Below, piece by piece: positions 36,836 through 49,261 of a stretch of DNA of 64,000 nucleotides. The stretch's first letter is position 1. Each line of letters begins with the position of its first letter. The position numbers were made by a program, and so were the translations under genes. The notes under the pieces were generated by a model. The model saw only the letters and a program-made list of their open reading frames with translations, was not told the origin of the DNA and did not search any database. The stretch covers positions 1,116,001 to 1,180,000 of the forward strand of contig JAFREQ010000106.1 of the NCBI GenBank assembly GCA_025331565.1. The letters are read 5' to 3'. The DNA comes from Holacanthus passer (lineage: Eukaryota > Chordata > Actinopteri > Pomacanthidae).

Positions 36836-37060
36836 GCGATGCGTGCTCGACCGTGCGCCGCGCTAAGGTTAAGGTGTCTAGCTCAAGGGCGATGCGGTGT
36901 AGCGGTGGCAGGCCCGGTCCTGCTGGGAATCCGGGAGCCTCGTCATGTATTCAGACCCCCAGCTGGTAAATACACGTTTAATGCTACAGAGTCAGCAGGG
37001 GCTGGCGGCGCGCGCAGAATGCACGATCACTTCAGGTGATTTCGTTTGAAGCGGCGAGGG
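36836..37060. other. CpG-rich patch with a possible repeat relic
   Basis: CpG dinucleotides are clearly denser than in the flanks. Part of it (36866-36960) reads GTCTAGCTCAAGGGC and later GGGAATCCGGGAGCC, loosely like the short repeat at 23713. It might be a small CpG island or a methylation-protected relic. No exon evidence beyond a 66-codon frame. Confidence 0.35.
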
Positions 37061-37690
37061 TGTGAGGGACTGGCAGGAAGATTTTCAGTGTCAGCACATG
37101 AAGACTGTACACCGCCTTATACTACAGGATATGAAAGCTCAGTCTATACTCCAGTGAGGGGTGAAGAGCTGGTATCGGATTTTGCAGGAGTTTTTTTTTG
37201 CTGAAGGCGATATTTTGCAACTGTTTTTCTAGGCTAATTTCATGGTCTCACACAGGCCAGTCAGTAGGTCTGTTTGTCAAAAGGAGCAGACGTACAACTT
37301 CAAATAAAAACTGTGTTATTTAGCACAGGCTTGAAATCAATATCCTTCTACTATTAAGAATAGTTTTCTGATATCAATATATGTCACAATGTGTTCAACT
37401 CACTGGGCTGTGTTCCATTATGATGAATTACATCAGACACCGTTTTTACATATAATCAAAACTCTAATAATATCTAATTACACTTTTATTAAATTTACAT
37501 AATTTGAAAGAAAAATGTGTAAAACAATGAATAAATAACATAACATCATATCTTCACAGAATGATTATACTTAAGTTGATACTGAATTATTGCCCTTAAT
37601 TCACTTGCTCTTCATGGTAAACATCTGGTTTTCAGTGTGCTGACAACATAACATTGATGTACATATTTCTTTTTACATATGTTCATTTTG
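37061..37690. other. Non-coding AT-rich spacer
   Basis: Nothing recognised. Confidence 0.5.
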
Positions 37691-38093
37691 AATCGTGTTT
37701 CTGGCCGCCTGATGGATATAATCCAAATTTTCAGTGTCCTTTCAACTCTGTTTTTGTTCTCCACCAGCTCCTGAGGGAAATATCTCATTGGCTGCTAAAT
37801 GCTCCACTATGTTCACCATCTATTTGCGAACTTGTCCGTCTGCTGTTTGGTGCTGGACAGAAAACTTACAGTAGGTTTTTAGAGCTTTGTCGCTGAAAGG
37901 ACACTGATACCAAGACAGTTTAGCAATTAAGAACAAGACAATGAGCTGAAAGACTGAAACGCTCTTTGGAGCTGGGTGGAACTGCAAAGTCATGATAATC
38001 ATCAGTGGGTTTGTCACCACAAATAGCCTCATTCACATCACACAAAGTCATTTTTCATTGTTCATAATCAAATATTGATTAGTGCAGCTTTAA
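37691..38093 (-). mobile_element. Family C MITE-like repeat, reverse copy
   Basis: Shares CCAGCTCCTGAGGG, a GCTGCTAAATGCTCC word, TGTTTGGTGCTG and CCACTATGTTCACCATCT with the other copies and ends GATTAGTGCAGCTTTAAG, the reverse complement of the left end seen at 33106. The right terminus is well preserved; the left is degraded. Confidence 0.75.
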
Positions 38094-39010
38094 GGGCAAA
38101 AGCATTTTGCAGACTCTGCATTTTGTGCTGACATTCAAGAATGGTACACAGGGAACAAGAGAGAGCACAGATATTAATTTCCCCACCGACAATAGACAAC
38201 ATGTCTTGTGGCACTGCAGCCACAAAACATCATGTCTATTGAATAAGGGAAATAATGCTCCCCCTCTTTTGCCTGGAGATACTCACTCCATTGCAGTTAC
38301 TATGCTGTTGCTATCATTATCTCTGTTGCACTCGCCTCCTCCCACACAAATTGAATGCAACAAGTACATTCCTGTGCTCTGGGGCTTGTTCAAATGCATT
38401 GTGGGGAGCCTATGGAAATGCCAAAGCAGAGGTAGATAAGGCGGTTTGCAGAAGAGTGGGTATGCCAAAATGCACACTGCACAAAATAACCCGCCGGAAG
38501 CATCAGATAGGAAGTTTATCCAAACTTTCCATAAACTCCAAGTATTTGTGATTTCACATCCAATTAGTTTTATCTGTTTCAAACATCAAATGCACCTTCA
38601 TCTCAAGAAAAAAAATGAATTTTCTCTTTGCAACTTTAGCATATTCACAAATATTTACCTTACAGACGAACTCAGGACTGTCTGCACGATGACACTGCAG
38701 ATCGAGGTGCTTTCTTGCTTTGTAGAAGTTGCTGGCAAATAATATTTAAGCAGCAGCAGGAGCAATGTGAATTTCTAGGATGAACCACTTTAGGTTTTCA
38801 TGAACACAAAATCTCAATTTAGCTCATTTATGGAATTATTAACATAGAAATGTGTAGTAATGGTGCATTGTAATGTCTTAAACATGAGTTATGTTTGCAT
38901 TTTCTGCTGTTCTGATTCCCTGCAAGGAAAAACAAAAATATTTGCAATTAATCTCAAAGAAGACGATCTTTCTCACAACACCCACACAGCAAACACACTC
39001 AGAAATGTGC

Positions 39011-39013
<3 letters not shown>

Positions 39014-39047
<34 letters not shown>
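39014..39047. repeat. (CA)n microsatellite
   Basis: Pure CA run of 17 units, seen directly. Confidence 0.95.
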
Positions 39048-39050
<3 letters not shown>

Positions 39051-39768
39051 GTACTGTATGCATACACAGGAGCACTTCCACTCTCTAAATCGCACTCACA
39101 AACACTCGAACAAGTGCTGCAAGCTTGCATGCACCGGCGGAACCAATTGTTTGTTGAACTGACTTCTTATTTAATTACCAGACAAGCAAATTAGTTTAAA
39201 GTTGAAATCCCAGAACCACTCAAGGGGAATTAAAGTGTTTCCAAAAGTTTTCAGTAGAGAGTAAAATGAAATTTTCTTTTCATGGTGATTGGTTATGTTG
39301 CTAAGAGGAAGGCTTTGCACTTCCACCCTCTTTGGAGTTTGCACAGTGTCTCCCCAAAGAGGTTTGTGAGGGCCTCATCATTTCTTTAATGCATCTCTTA
39401 CACAGGTTAGATTGAAAGGAGAATATATTGTCAATACCGCACCTTTGGTAACTGCATCCGAATGCTGAAAGCTGCTTCTTTAAGTTGCCGCCGTGTGAAA
39501 GAGCATAATGATGCCATCAGTTGCAATGATGCCTTCAGGGACAGAACGGATGCATGAGTCAGATTAAATGGAAATTGAGGAAAACACAAAGAAAATGTCT
39601 TGGGTCTTTCTTTCTCAGCAGTTTGCTTATGATAATTCCACACAAGTCATTTTATTGTTTTATAAAAGTGGCACAGTGCTTGCAACTGCAAAGGTTTGCA
39701 ATCACATTAAATAAAGATGGTTAAACTACAAAATACATTGTAAATTTGCAGTAAGTGATTTTTCAGGG

Positions 39769-39770
<2 letters not shown>

Positions 39771-39799
<29 letters not shown>
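39771..39799. repeat. Poly-T tract (29)
   Basis: Uninterrupted T-run seen directly. Confidence 0.95.
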
Positions 39800-39804
<5 letters not shown>

Positions 39805-41929
39805 CGCCTGAGAACAACCCAGATAAGCTGCTGTTTTCAGACTGCATGTTTTTCGGCCTACTTCCATTAGTTTAAAATGAGGCATTCAGTTGACTAAGCA
39901 GTGCTCACCCTCATTGCCTTGTTCTCCAACCTTTACATTTCATTAGATTCTTCTCTATGGCTACTACAATTGATCCAACCAGCGTTTTATGACACTCCTC
40001 CAAACAGTAATTGTCCACCGTGGTGTAGCATTCATAACTTGACCTGTCAAGCTTTGAAGCACTGTGCATGAGAAAGTGTGAAAGGTCATACTTTTCCAAA
40101 ACCTGAAACACAAGAGAATAAATGTAAAGAACGGATTAATCAATGTATTTATCTGCTCTAAAATAAGCTGCAGTTCTTAGTATTACAGGCTTAATAACTG
40201 GCTTGCTACCAACAGAACTAACCCTAATACACTTTCAAGTCCAAAGAACATATCATTAGCTAAGTTCTGAATGTTTAACCTAATGTTAGCAGCTCTGTCC
40301 TGCTCTTATATACAGCAGCCAAACAGGATTACGTTGGAATGAAATACAGTTTCATCTAACATTTTTGTCAAACATACTCAAACTAACTAGTTCTACACTG
40401 CAGTAAAAGAGCAAAGCTTTAGCGTTACATGCCTTATACATGGATTATCAGCTGGTGTAGTGCAGCTTTGGCCTTCGTCTCTTACAAAGATATCATGCGT
40501 GTAGCCATCAAATGCAAATTTAAGACCCTTTTTACAAGATTTGTCTTTTAAAACAAGTCAGCTGGAAACATAAAAATGTGTTTTCATACATTGTAAACTC
40601 CATGAAAAGCTAAACAAGCTCAGCAGCTCACTAACTAAAGGGAGGCAGTGTTTTAGATTTACATAAGTGTAAATCATTTACAGCATTAACACATCGCGTT
40701 TTTTTTGGCCGAACAAATCACATAGTGGCCCTTGAAAGCATCTCTGTTTCTCAGCCACCGACTCTGTGATGAATGATCTCAGAGTTTGGACAGAAGGCAA
40801 CACGCAGAGCCGCCCTCTCACCACAGATCTGCTCGCAGTTGGCAGAAGAGCAGAAACCTGATAGAGAGAAATAAGATCCCATTACTACACTCACAAAGGG
40901 AAATAAGAGTTGTCGGCGTTTGCGAGCCGTGGCGCCATGTGAGGTCATCATTATTCACCAGCGCCTCTCGGGGTCGCCGTTGTGAGAGACACGCGGAGAG
41001 CGAGACAGGCCGGGAAAAGAAAACGCTGAGTGAAATACACTGCGATCCCCTTCCTTGTTGTGAGCCCCACTTCCCCGCGTCGCCACTGTCGAGTCATCAC
41101 ATTTCTGCGGAAAATGAGATTCGCCGTGCCACAAAGACTGATGATCCCCTTTAACCTCGGCTACTGAAGCGCTCGCTTCCAAAATAGCAACCGAGCCTTT
41201 TTGTCTCTGCTCTTTGAAGGCCTCTCATATCTTATGTTTAAGTGCTGTTGACTTTGAACATGCCCCTGTTCCAGTCTTGATAGGCCGCCGTATCAGCTGG
41301 GCGACTTGAGGGGGATCGTTTCCTTCAAGTGTGCTCAAAGTACACTCAACAAGCATATCCCAAGGGCAAATTGAATAACACTGTGGTAATAGACTTGCTT
41401 TCTTCACTTGAGCTCTATATCATTGGCTTTAGGAGCTTGTCCTGGAATCAGGGATGCTGTGCTAATGCTAATTTCACTCGTGTCGGGTGGCTTTGGTTAC
41501 ATCTAAATGTGATAACATGGTCGGAGTAAGTGGGTTAAACATTTACTGTGATGCTGAGAAACCAAGGGGCCAAATGTATGAATGTTTAACTTGTGCAAAA
41601 AGCATGCAAGCAGGTTTTTGTAAATGAAGAATGTGCACATCTAATGTCTGCTTCAGGCCATATAGTACTCAAAGGTACATTTAGGCATTGATGTCATTAA
41701 TTGCTTTTGTTTACTCAATTATGTTAATCTTGTTTACATTGGGGCATCATTTTTGATGCATTTATTATTATTATTCTTTCCATTTTATCCTTAATCATGA
41801 CACATTTTGTAAATGCTGCTTTTGGGCTATAAACTGTTCTGATGATTGATATTGACGAATGAGATGTGGTGACTGGCATTGTTTCTTTTCTTTTCATTGA
41901 CAAATCTAAAGACTGGTTGAGTAGAGAGG

Positions 41930-42279
41930 TATTGATGATGTAAATATCTGCTTATTCTGAATTTGAAGGCAGCAACATGTTTCAAACAAGTCGGGACAGG
42001 AGCAACAAAAGACTGTGAAAGTTGTGGACTGATTGAAAACACCTGTTTGGATCATTCCACAGGTAAACAGGTTCATTGGTAACAGGTGAGAGTATCATGA
42101 TTGGGTATGAAAGGTTCATCCTGGAAAGAGGATGGAGAGAGGTTCAACACTTTGTGAACACATGATTGTATGAAGGAGATTACTACATGGGCTCAGGAAC
42201 ACAGATTGTTTGCAAATGATTGCATTCAGTGTTTATTTACGTTTTACACAGCGTCCCAAACTTTTTTGGAATCAAGTTG
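41930..42279 (-). mobile_element. Family A non-autonomous DNA transposon, reverse copy
   Basis: In plus-strand orientation it ends ACACAGCGTCCCAAAC then the T-run and GGAATCAAG. Its body is the reverse complement of 10274-10756 from the GCAGCAACATGTTTCAAACA region to the ATCATGATTGGGTATGAAAG region. The left terminus is missing. The peptide encoded at 41827-42042 (minus) resembles that of 10407-10631 only because both lie in the same repeat. It has the same internal deletion as the other copies. Confidence 0.85.
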
Positions 42280-42924
42280 TAGGAAAAGAAGTGATGAGTC
42301 CAAGTAAATCAGGCAATCAGGCTGCCTGGAAATCAGGCTCATGCACTGTGCCCAATTTCACATTTATATTTATAACAGGCCCATGAATACAAACAGGTTT
42401 ATGAATATGATGGAAACGATTGGATGTATGTTTCTGTCTTTGTGCATTTATTTTTAGAGCTTTATGCATCTGGTGCCAGATTAGGATGACTGGTTTATTC
42501 CAATAAGAAGATTAATATATCATGCCAACATCTTGCTCTTTTTTGTTATTCGCTGTCGGTGCTAACTTAAACTCGCAAATCCTTATGGATCCACGAAAAT
42601 TAAACCAGAATATTTTAGGATTAAGTGTTGTGTTATGGACTATCGGGCTGAGTCAAAGGGTATCAGAGGCTGATGTAACCAATTTAGCAGCACAAATAAG
42701 ATTATGACAGGAATATAACCTGCAGGTAAACACAGCCACTTGTTTATTCTTATTTTGAGGGTGAAGTTTCTGAGGGAGATTAAGAGAAAGAGATACAGAG
42801 AGGAAGAAAATACCACAGCTCAAATGTAAGGAGGGAAAGTGAGAGAGAGGACGAATCTCACAGAGACTCAGATAGGATGAAAAAAAAAAACACTATTCTT
42901 TGGGAACACAATGCCGGATGGCGT
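42280..42924. other. Non-coding spacer
   Basis: Unique sequence, purine-rich at about 42770-42860. Nothing recognised. Confidence 0.5.
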
Positions 42925-43040
42925 GCTCCAGCTAAATAAATTATCATGGGGGCTATTTTTAAGCTGAAGTGTAAATGCAGTAATCCTTGGAGCAGGAGCT
43001 GCGAAGAGCCAACACACAGCAGTCACATCAGGGAATACAG
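42925..43040. other. Candidate conserved non-coding element (unverified)
   Basis: Repeat-free: CCAGCTAAATAAATTATCAT, then GGGCTATTTTTAAGC and TGCAGTAATCCTTGG. Looks regulatory in texture. Inference only. Confidence 0.2.
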
Positions 43041-43215
43041 CTCTGCCTTTATCTTCCCCTCCGCCCTCCCCGGCCTCCCTTCCCTCTCTCCCTTTCTCCC
43101 TCTCTCACACACCCTACATCTCCACCCCGTCCCGGCACCTCTATCTTTTCTCACTTCATCCGTTTCCAGTTCCCCTCTTCGTTTGTCTCTTTTCTTCTCT
43201 CCCCTCGCCTTTCAT
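43041..43215. repeat. Pyrimidine-rich tract
   Basis: The plus strand is dominated by C and T for about 170 bases. The 132- and 106-codon frames across it are Ser/Pro/Leu-rich by-products. Confidence 0.7.
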
Positions 43216-43912
43216 ATGGTAAAAGCTTCCTTACTGCGCCCGAGTATTTTGCCTATCGCCGAGCCCTCCGCGGGGACTCCACCGAGTTCCATTGTAATAA
43301 ACAATAACAGACCTTTGAACAAGACAGGGAGGGGAAACATGTAAGTGGCACGCAAAGAAGCGGCAGTCAGTGGACATTAGGGCCACGGTGGGTCATTCTG
43401 CAACTCGCAAACAAATCTTTCTTAGCGGATGTATAACATTGAAGCCTGATTTTTTTTCTATCATCGGGTCCCTTGTGGGAGGACGTCGTCAGGCCCGGGG
43501 AAAGTTTCCCTAAGCTCCTTGGCAGCATCGTGCTGTTTTGGTATGGGAGAGGAGACCCTCCTCCGCTGCTGTTTAATAGCACATAATGGGACGTCGTTAA
43601 TCACCGGAGCCGGCTGAGGTTTCACAAGGTTAATGACGGCGTAGCCAAGCTTTCGACTGTGTCCCATTCCTCAGGTATTTATCAGTGTCAGCAGGAACCC
43701 GAGAGCTGAGGGTAGTTCATAGTTCTCTCACTGGCCATGTCCACATGTCTTCACCTCTGTCTCACTCCGCCCCTTTCTAACTGTTCTCCGCTCAATAGGT
43801 GACAAAGATATTGAGTTTTCAGTGACATAAAACAAAAAAGCAACAAGAGCAAAAAGCAAAAGAGAAGCTGAAGACTTTTTACATTAAAAAACTCTTAATT
43901 ATCATCATCATA
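43216..43912. other. Non-coding; possible conserved block 43450-43690
   Basis: 43450-43690 is repeat-free and GC-balanced, with CGTTAATCACCGG and GGTTAATGACGGC cores. It may be regulatory; not testable here. No gene recognised. Confidence 0.4.
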
Positions 43913-44167
43913 CAACCTTGATTCCAAATATTTGATGCTGTGTGAAATGTCAATGAAAACAGGAATCGTGCAATCATTTGCAAACAAACTGTTTACTGAG
44001 AACAGTTTTACAAAGTGTTCCTGAGCCCATGTATTAATCTCCTTCATACAATCATGTGTTGAACATCACTCCATCCTCGCTTGTGAACGACTGAGTCTTT
44101 CCAGGATGAACCTTTCATACCCAATCATGATACTATCACCTGTTACCAATGAAACTGTTTACCTGTA
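43913..44167 (+). mobile_element. Family A non-autonomous DNA transposon, 3'-truncated copy
   Basis: Left end CAACCTTGATTCCAAA, then ACAGTTTTACAAAGTGTTCC and ATCATGATACTATCACCTGT exactly as in the 10274 copy. It stops after CTGTTTACCTGT, where the 10274 copy continues into the second half. A family B fragment begins about 60 bases later. Non-coding relic. Confidence 0.85.
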
Positions 44168-44225
44168 AACAACAACTTTTATGTTGCTGCACTGTTTCCT
44201 GGCCAGGTGCGTTTCCTTTCTGGAG

Positions 44226-44298
44226 TGCTATCGATCATCTCACGCTCAGCAAGAAAGCAAATAAGTGCATTTCCCAAAATATCGACCCCTCCCTTTAA
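44226..44298 (+). mobile_element. Family B repeat, right-end fragment
   Basis: Reads CAGCAAGAAAGCAAATAAGT, CATTTCCCAAAATATCGACC and ends CCTTTAA. The end of the copy at 55208-55499 reads nearly the same. Only the terminal 70 bases survive. Confidence 0.65.
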
Positions 44299-45521
44299 TT
44301 TCCAGATCTCAATAAGCTTTTCTACAACAGGTAACAGGCTGTTCAATGTTGTTGTATTCAGTCAACAGAAACTATTTTAGAAGCAGAAATATGAAAAATG
44401 TAGTGTCATAGCTTTTCCTTGTGAAATACTCTAATCTCAGTCAGGTTTTAAAACCAGTCTTCACCAGAGTTGTTGCAGAAGCCTTGGGCTAATCTCACCA
44501 GTAGTGTCATCATAGTCAAACCAGGATATTGTGCTTCCTGTTTAGCACCATCTAAAGGTACAACCGTGCTCTCACCCACAAAGATGCACATACAAATGCA
44601 GATATATGCAGACATCAGCATACATGCACAGGAATAAATGAGGAGCTTGTCTTTACTGTTCCACTTTTTGCTTCTTTGCGTCGCCGTCTTTAAGCCCTGA
44701 AGGCCGTGACAGCTCTGTGTCAGGAGAGATATCCTGCATGATAGAGCGGCGCAGTAAAGAAACGGTACTGAGCTCGGTTTGACAGTCCCCCGCTGAGCGA
44801 CTAAAGGAAGCCGAGGCACGGAGGCAAGGTCTGTGTGTGTGTGTGGGAAAGTGTGCGCATGTGTTGGTGGCGGTGGCAGGTGGCACTGGAAAAGGCACAG
44901 TAACAAACAAATCCAACTTGACACGAGTTAGAATACCGAAATACGAGCACTTTGAGAACTACCATTCCTCCGTCTCTCGCTCTGCATAAAGTCGACTTAT
45001 TTACTTAACCTCACCGGGTTACGCTGATGAGGAGCTTTAAAGAGATAGATGGAGGGAGAGAGAGAGAGAGAGAGAGGGGGAAAACTTTGCATCAGTTGTT
45101 TATGTTGTTGAAATCAGGGCAGGAGAAGAAGCAGGCGAGCTCGCTTGGAGTCGCAGAATTAGATGACCTATTTTGAACACACACTGGGAGACAAGGCTCT
45201 CTAAACCTTATCTGAGCACCACACAGGCTCCTCATATATAAATATATATCTGCATGTGTATGTATCAGCGGCTCCTCCTGACATGTCTGAACTTTCACTT
45301 AAATGAATTATCTAAGCCTGTGGCAGATGTGCTGCACATGGACTCAGCGACCCCTTCGGCTGGACGCCTTTCAGTCAGACAGACGTAACATAAATCAATA
45401 CATAAATGGATGACAAGCGTTCTCTTTAGTAGCGCAAAGAGTTTTCCTCGTGGCCTGTTTCATTGTGGTCTGTTGGTAAGTCATCATAATCCAGACCGCA
45501 GCCATGTTTACAGTACTTTGA
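44299..45521. other. Non-coding spacer with (GA)n
   Basis: Holds (GA)n at 45055-45076 and short TG at about 44831-44844. The 158-codon minus-strand frame at 44448-44924 has no recognised domain and crosses the TG tract. No gene supported. Confidence 0.5.
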
Positions 45522-45722
45522 GAAGAGTGTGAGTCATACAGAAAAGTGAATGTGATGATTGACCAGGCTTTTATACAAGTTAACCTTCTGCAACCAAAGA
45601 GATCATCATCCAGTGACTCCTGGAGACGGTGTCTCGAGGTCATCGGTGTTTCATGAAGAGTGTGAGTCATACAGAAAAGTGAATGTGATCTAATTTTTGC
45701 CTTTGATCATCATCCAGTGACT
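45522..45722. repeat. Spaced duplication with internal deletion
   Basis: A 35-base word at 45522-45556 recurs exactly at 45655-45689 (offset 133). A second word, GATCATCATCCAGTGACT, at 45601 recurs at 45705 (offset 104). The simplest reading is one tandem duplication of about 133 bases, whose second copy lost about 29 bases between the two words. Confidence 0.85.
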
Positions 45723-46539
45723 TGATGTCTCACAATTTAACTTTGTTGATGTCTCCAATGGCAATATTCAGTGCAGGAAACAGCAGAAGTTGTGTCCTGT
45801 TACAGACTTGGAATCAGCCTTTTTATTGACTGTCATCCCGATCTGTCCAAAGCCGTAACCATAACCTAATCTTAGCAGCATGTTTAAGTTCTCTAACACT
45901 AACCACACCTTAAGAATATTTTTTTTTGCTATAACCACAATCTTTCCCTGATATTCAGCATCCAAGTGCCGCTGTGCCTAAAGGCTGTAGACTCTTCTAG
46001 ATGGTTGGTCTATGGCACAGAGGAAAAAGATTTAACAGGCCTCGGCTACACAGGCTGCTATTTTTTGCTTTCAGAGTTTTTCATGGCATTTGTTGACAAT
46101 AAAGAAAAATAATGTATTGCCAGCTTTATCATTTAAAAGCACATCTAAAGGTTTTCCAGCAGCCAACCTGTCAGGGATACCCCACCAATAAAAGCCTATA
46201 GAACAGATCCTTCAAAGCTGGATGGACAGAATCAGTGCAAACTCGTCTTCCTCCACGTTTCTACCACGACGCACAGCAGCGAGGAGGCGGCTGCACGCTG
46301 AGGTGTGCTCAGATTAAACAAGCAAGACAGGCCTGATTACAAATGCACGGGCAAGAGAGGGAGAGAGATATGAAGGCAGGAGTGAAGCGTGGCAGGAGGA
46401 GAGAGAGATTTTGATGATCCAGACATTTTACTACCTGTCTCTGAAAAGCTGCTCATCTGTTCATCCTGGCAAATGGCATTCATCATTCGTACCGGTGGCA
46501 CAGGTGACTGAGTGACTCCGGGCTGCAGGGCCATTATTT
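45723..46539. other. Non-coding, with a family F fragment
   Basis: 45851-45950 has CGTAACCATAACCTAATC and CACTAACCACACCTTAAG, spaced TAACC words of family F. The rest is unique sequence with no recognised gene. Confidence 0.5.
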
Positions 46540-47190
46540 GTGTGCGTGTGCGTGTGTGTGTGTGCGTGGTTGTGATGCACGTGCAAGCGTTCATGTGTGA
46601 AGGTATCGCATGAGACCAAATCCGTGTGTGAATTACAAAGCGGAACAGTACATTAATAATAGATCAACTCTCCCTTTGTTTGGGACGTAAACGTGATGAG
46701 TGGGACTTGTAATTGGTTAGTTTAATAACTGGAGACAAACCCAGTGTTCTCTGCCGTTCATTCACACACACACACACACACATGCAATTACACACCACGG
46801 AAACATGTCGGAATTGTAATTCTGTCACACACACACACTCACTCGCTCATGTCAGGGAGGCATTCACACGCTGGTCTGTTTAATTTAGGTTTGGCAGATT
46901 ATAGTAATTATGTTAAAGAAAAGATTTTCCAGAGTAATTTGCCCTTTTCTGTCCTTGAAGACTGAAACAGCGCTGGATGATCGTACTCCTTTTTTTTTTT
47001 TCTCTTTCTCTGCTTCTCAACTGTTCAACCTGGAAAATATGTTCACACAAAGGTCGTGAAGGCATCTTATTGTTCTGCACAGTTTTATGGCAACAATAAT
47101 CTCTCTGAACATCCGAGAATGTTCCCTATCGATGTAACCACAGACGGAACAGCGAACTATCCTTAATATTAAGATGCAGAGCGCGTGTGT

Positions 47191-47228
<38 letters not shown>

Positions 47229-47945
47229 ATGGGGTTTGTGTGTCTAGTGGCAGCCAAGAGAAGCATAGCGACGCCGACATAAATTGGAAATACAGAGTAT
47301 GTCATTGAACTGCACCTCTGGGCTCGCTCTCCATTCAGCAATACCTCAGAATAATGTGTGTACATGCAGTGTGTGTGCAAGTGAGTGTGTGTGTGTGTGT
47401 GTGCTTGTGATGGAGAGAGTCAATGTAAACTACCCATGAAATTAAGACACAGAACACAGTTTTCTGTCTGTGTGATGGTGTAAATGTCTGCGTCTGCGTG
47501 TGCAAACTATCCTTGAAATTAAGATGGCGACCAGAAGGTGTGTGTGTGCGTGCGTGTGTGTGTGTGTGTGAGGAAACAGATATCTGAGCTCGGAGCGTTC
47601 GCACCATTGTCCGACGACAGAGAGGGGAGGGGGATTTGAGGAATCTTTCGAACATGCTGACAGCTTGTCAAGGCCCTCCTACGACTGTAATGAATTTCAG
47701 TCTTTTGTGGTGTGTGGTCCCGCCACACTGATAAGCCCTGGCACTAATACAGTTAACAAGTGAGTGTGAATGTGTGTGTGTGTGTGTGCGCACGTGTGTG
47801 TGTGTGTGTGTGTGGGATGACATGGTGTTTACATGCTTTGGAGCAGAAATAGCTTGATGCATTGCAGTGTTTGCCAATAATGATGATGAATGTTATGTGG
47901 TTGAATTTGCATGCTTGGGTGTGTGTGTGCGTGTGTGTGTGTATC
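46540..47945. repeat. Cluster of TG/AC tracts on a degenerate unit
   Basis: Seven or more TG or AC tracts lie within 1.4 kb: about 46541-46564, 46764-46781, 47193-47226, 47384-47402, 47539-47570, 47771-47815 and 47919-47942. Three related words precede or separate some of them: ACTATCCTTAATATTAAG (47156), ACTACCCATGAAATTAAG (47429) and ACTATCCTTGAAATTAAG (47506). This suggests an old tandem unit of a TTAAG word plus a TG tract. All His/Thr-rich minus-strand frames here are artefacts. Confidence 0.8.
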
Positions 47946-47992
47946 ATACTTGCCAAGTCAAGGTGGAATGTGACTAATTGTGACTGTATCAT

Positions 47993-48100
47993 AGTACAAT
48001 TTTGAGGTATTTGACTATTCCCATTTTATGCTTCTTTATACTTCTACTACTAAAATATTTCTGGGGGACAAATAACTTTACTTGACTGCATTTATCTGAC
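47993..48100 (+). mobile_element. Family E repeat, left part
   Basis: AGTACAATTTTGAGGTATTT, CCATTTTATGCTTCTTTATA and CTTCTACTACTAAAATATTT match the left half of family E. The right half is probably that at 49262-49382. Confidence 0.55.
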
Positions 48101-49261
48101 TGAAACAACGCACTGTATGTTTACATCCAAACGACAGAGACCTCTAGCGACTGTATTATTTTCTGGCTAGAGCAAAGGAAGAAGCCAGTCGACAGTGTTA
48201 CAGAGTTAACACGTAGAAAGGAGGTCAGGTTCAATCGATGTGTCTACAAAACATCGGACACAAAAAGTTCCGTTTTTTTAAACATGGCCGCAATCATTCC
48301 CAAAACGTAACTATATGTTTATTATTATTGTAACCATGACGACAATGATTCACTAATCTCAGACCATCTTTGACCAAAACCAGTTCTTATTTTAACCGTA
48401 ACTATGATCTTTCCTAAATCTAACCGAATTCATTTTGGTGCCTAAATGTAACCGAAACATCGTCACATTGTTGGTTGTTAAAACCAGGTCTGTCTCTGAG
48501 AAATCACATTTGTATACCAATATGTTTTGAGATAAATGTAATACAATTGTTAATTGATGTACCCGGTAAAAAGGTTGATACTGAATGTATCAGTGTGAAT
48601 GTTGAACCTTTTCATTTGTTTCCTGCCAAAATATTTTGCAATACCATCCACTCAAAGTGACAGCAGCATTAATCAACTTTTTTATGGTTATTCTGATGTT
48701 AGGATAAGATCGTGTTTTGTTTTGGTTTTTTTAATAAATAAAATCTTATCTTACCTTAAGCAACGTTCTTTTGCAAATCGAACCACAGAGATGAGTTTGG
48801 ACGTGAACCCTGGATTCATCTCTGAACACAATCCAGGCAACGATTATGTTTGTCACCACAACATAATTATGAAAACAATTTAGTAATACGCACACATCAT
48901 TTCTGGGAGATTGCATAAAACAGATTCATCATTCAACAGCGATTGTGACGGTTTTGGAAGCGCTTCTATGTGTTTTTCAGGACATGAACACAAAAACATA
49001 TTTTGAAGGAAAAAACGTGTGATGAGCTTATAAAATACAAAATATTGTTAGAGATGAAACCAGACGCTTTCTCAGATGGTTTCATTTGAGAAAACGTTTC
49101 AGGACCAAAGTGGTAAAATTGTTTATTTCACAAAAGATTAGAGAATAGTTAAAAAAAAAAAATGAAAACACATTTGGGCAGCAGTACTTAGTTTTCCAAT
49201 TCTTTTCTATGTCATTAAATCATCTCACAATCCATTCAAATTTATCTTGTGACCCTTTTGA
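48101..49261. other. Probable insertion between family E halves
   Basis: Holds a family F fragment at 48328-48455 (CTAAATCTAACCGAATTC; GCCTAAATGTAACCGAAAC) and a possible retroelement-like tail AATAAATAAAATC then TTATCTTACCTTA at about 48732-48756. A small hairpin, ATGAAACCA with TGGTTTCAT, is at 49054-49085. The rest is unique sequence. Confidence 0.4.

Larger units (their letters stand above)
38094..41929. other. Non-coding unique sequence with AC and T tracts
   Basis: Contains (AC)n at 39014-39047 and T29 at 39771-39799. The remainder is AT-rich unique sequence; 40740-41170 is richer in CpG. Frames up to 122 codons have no recognisable domains. No gene supported. Confidence 0.55.

Noticed and set aside
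44448..44924. 158-codon minus-strand frame
   Set aside because: Includes a His/Thr stretch from a TG tract; no domain or exon borders.
46540..47945. Regularly spaced repeats resembling an array
   Set aside because: Not CRISPR-like: the repeats are dinucleotide microsatellites of variable length in a vertebrate context, without constant spacers.
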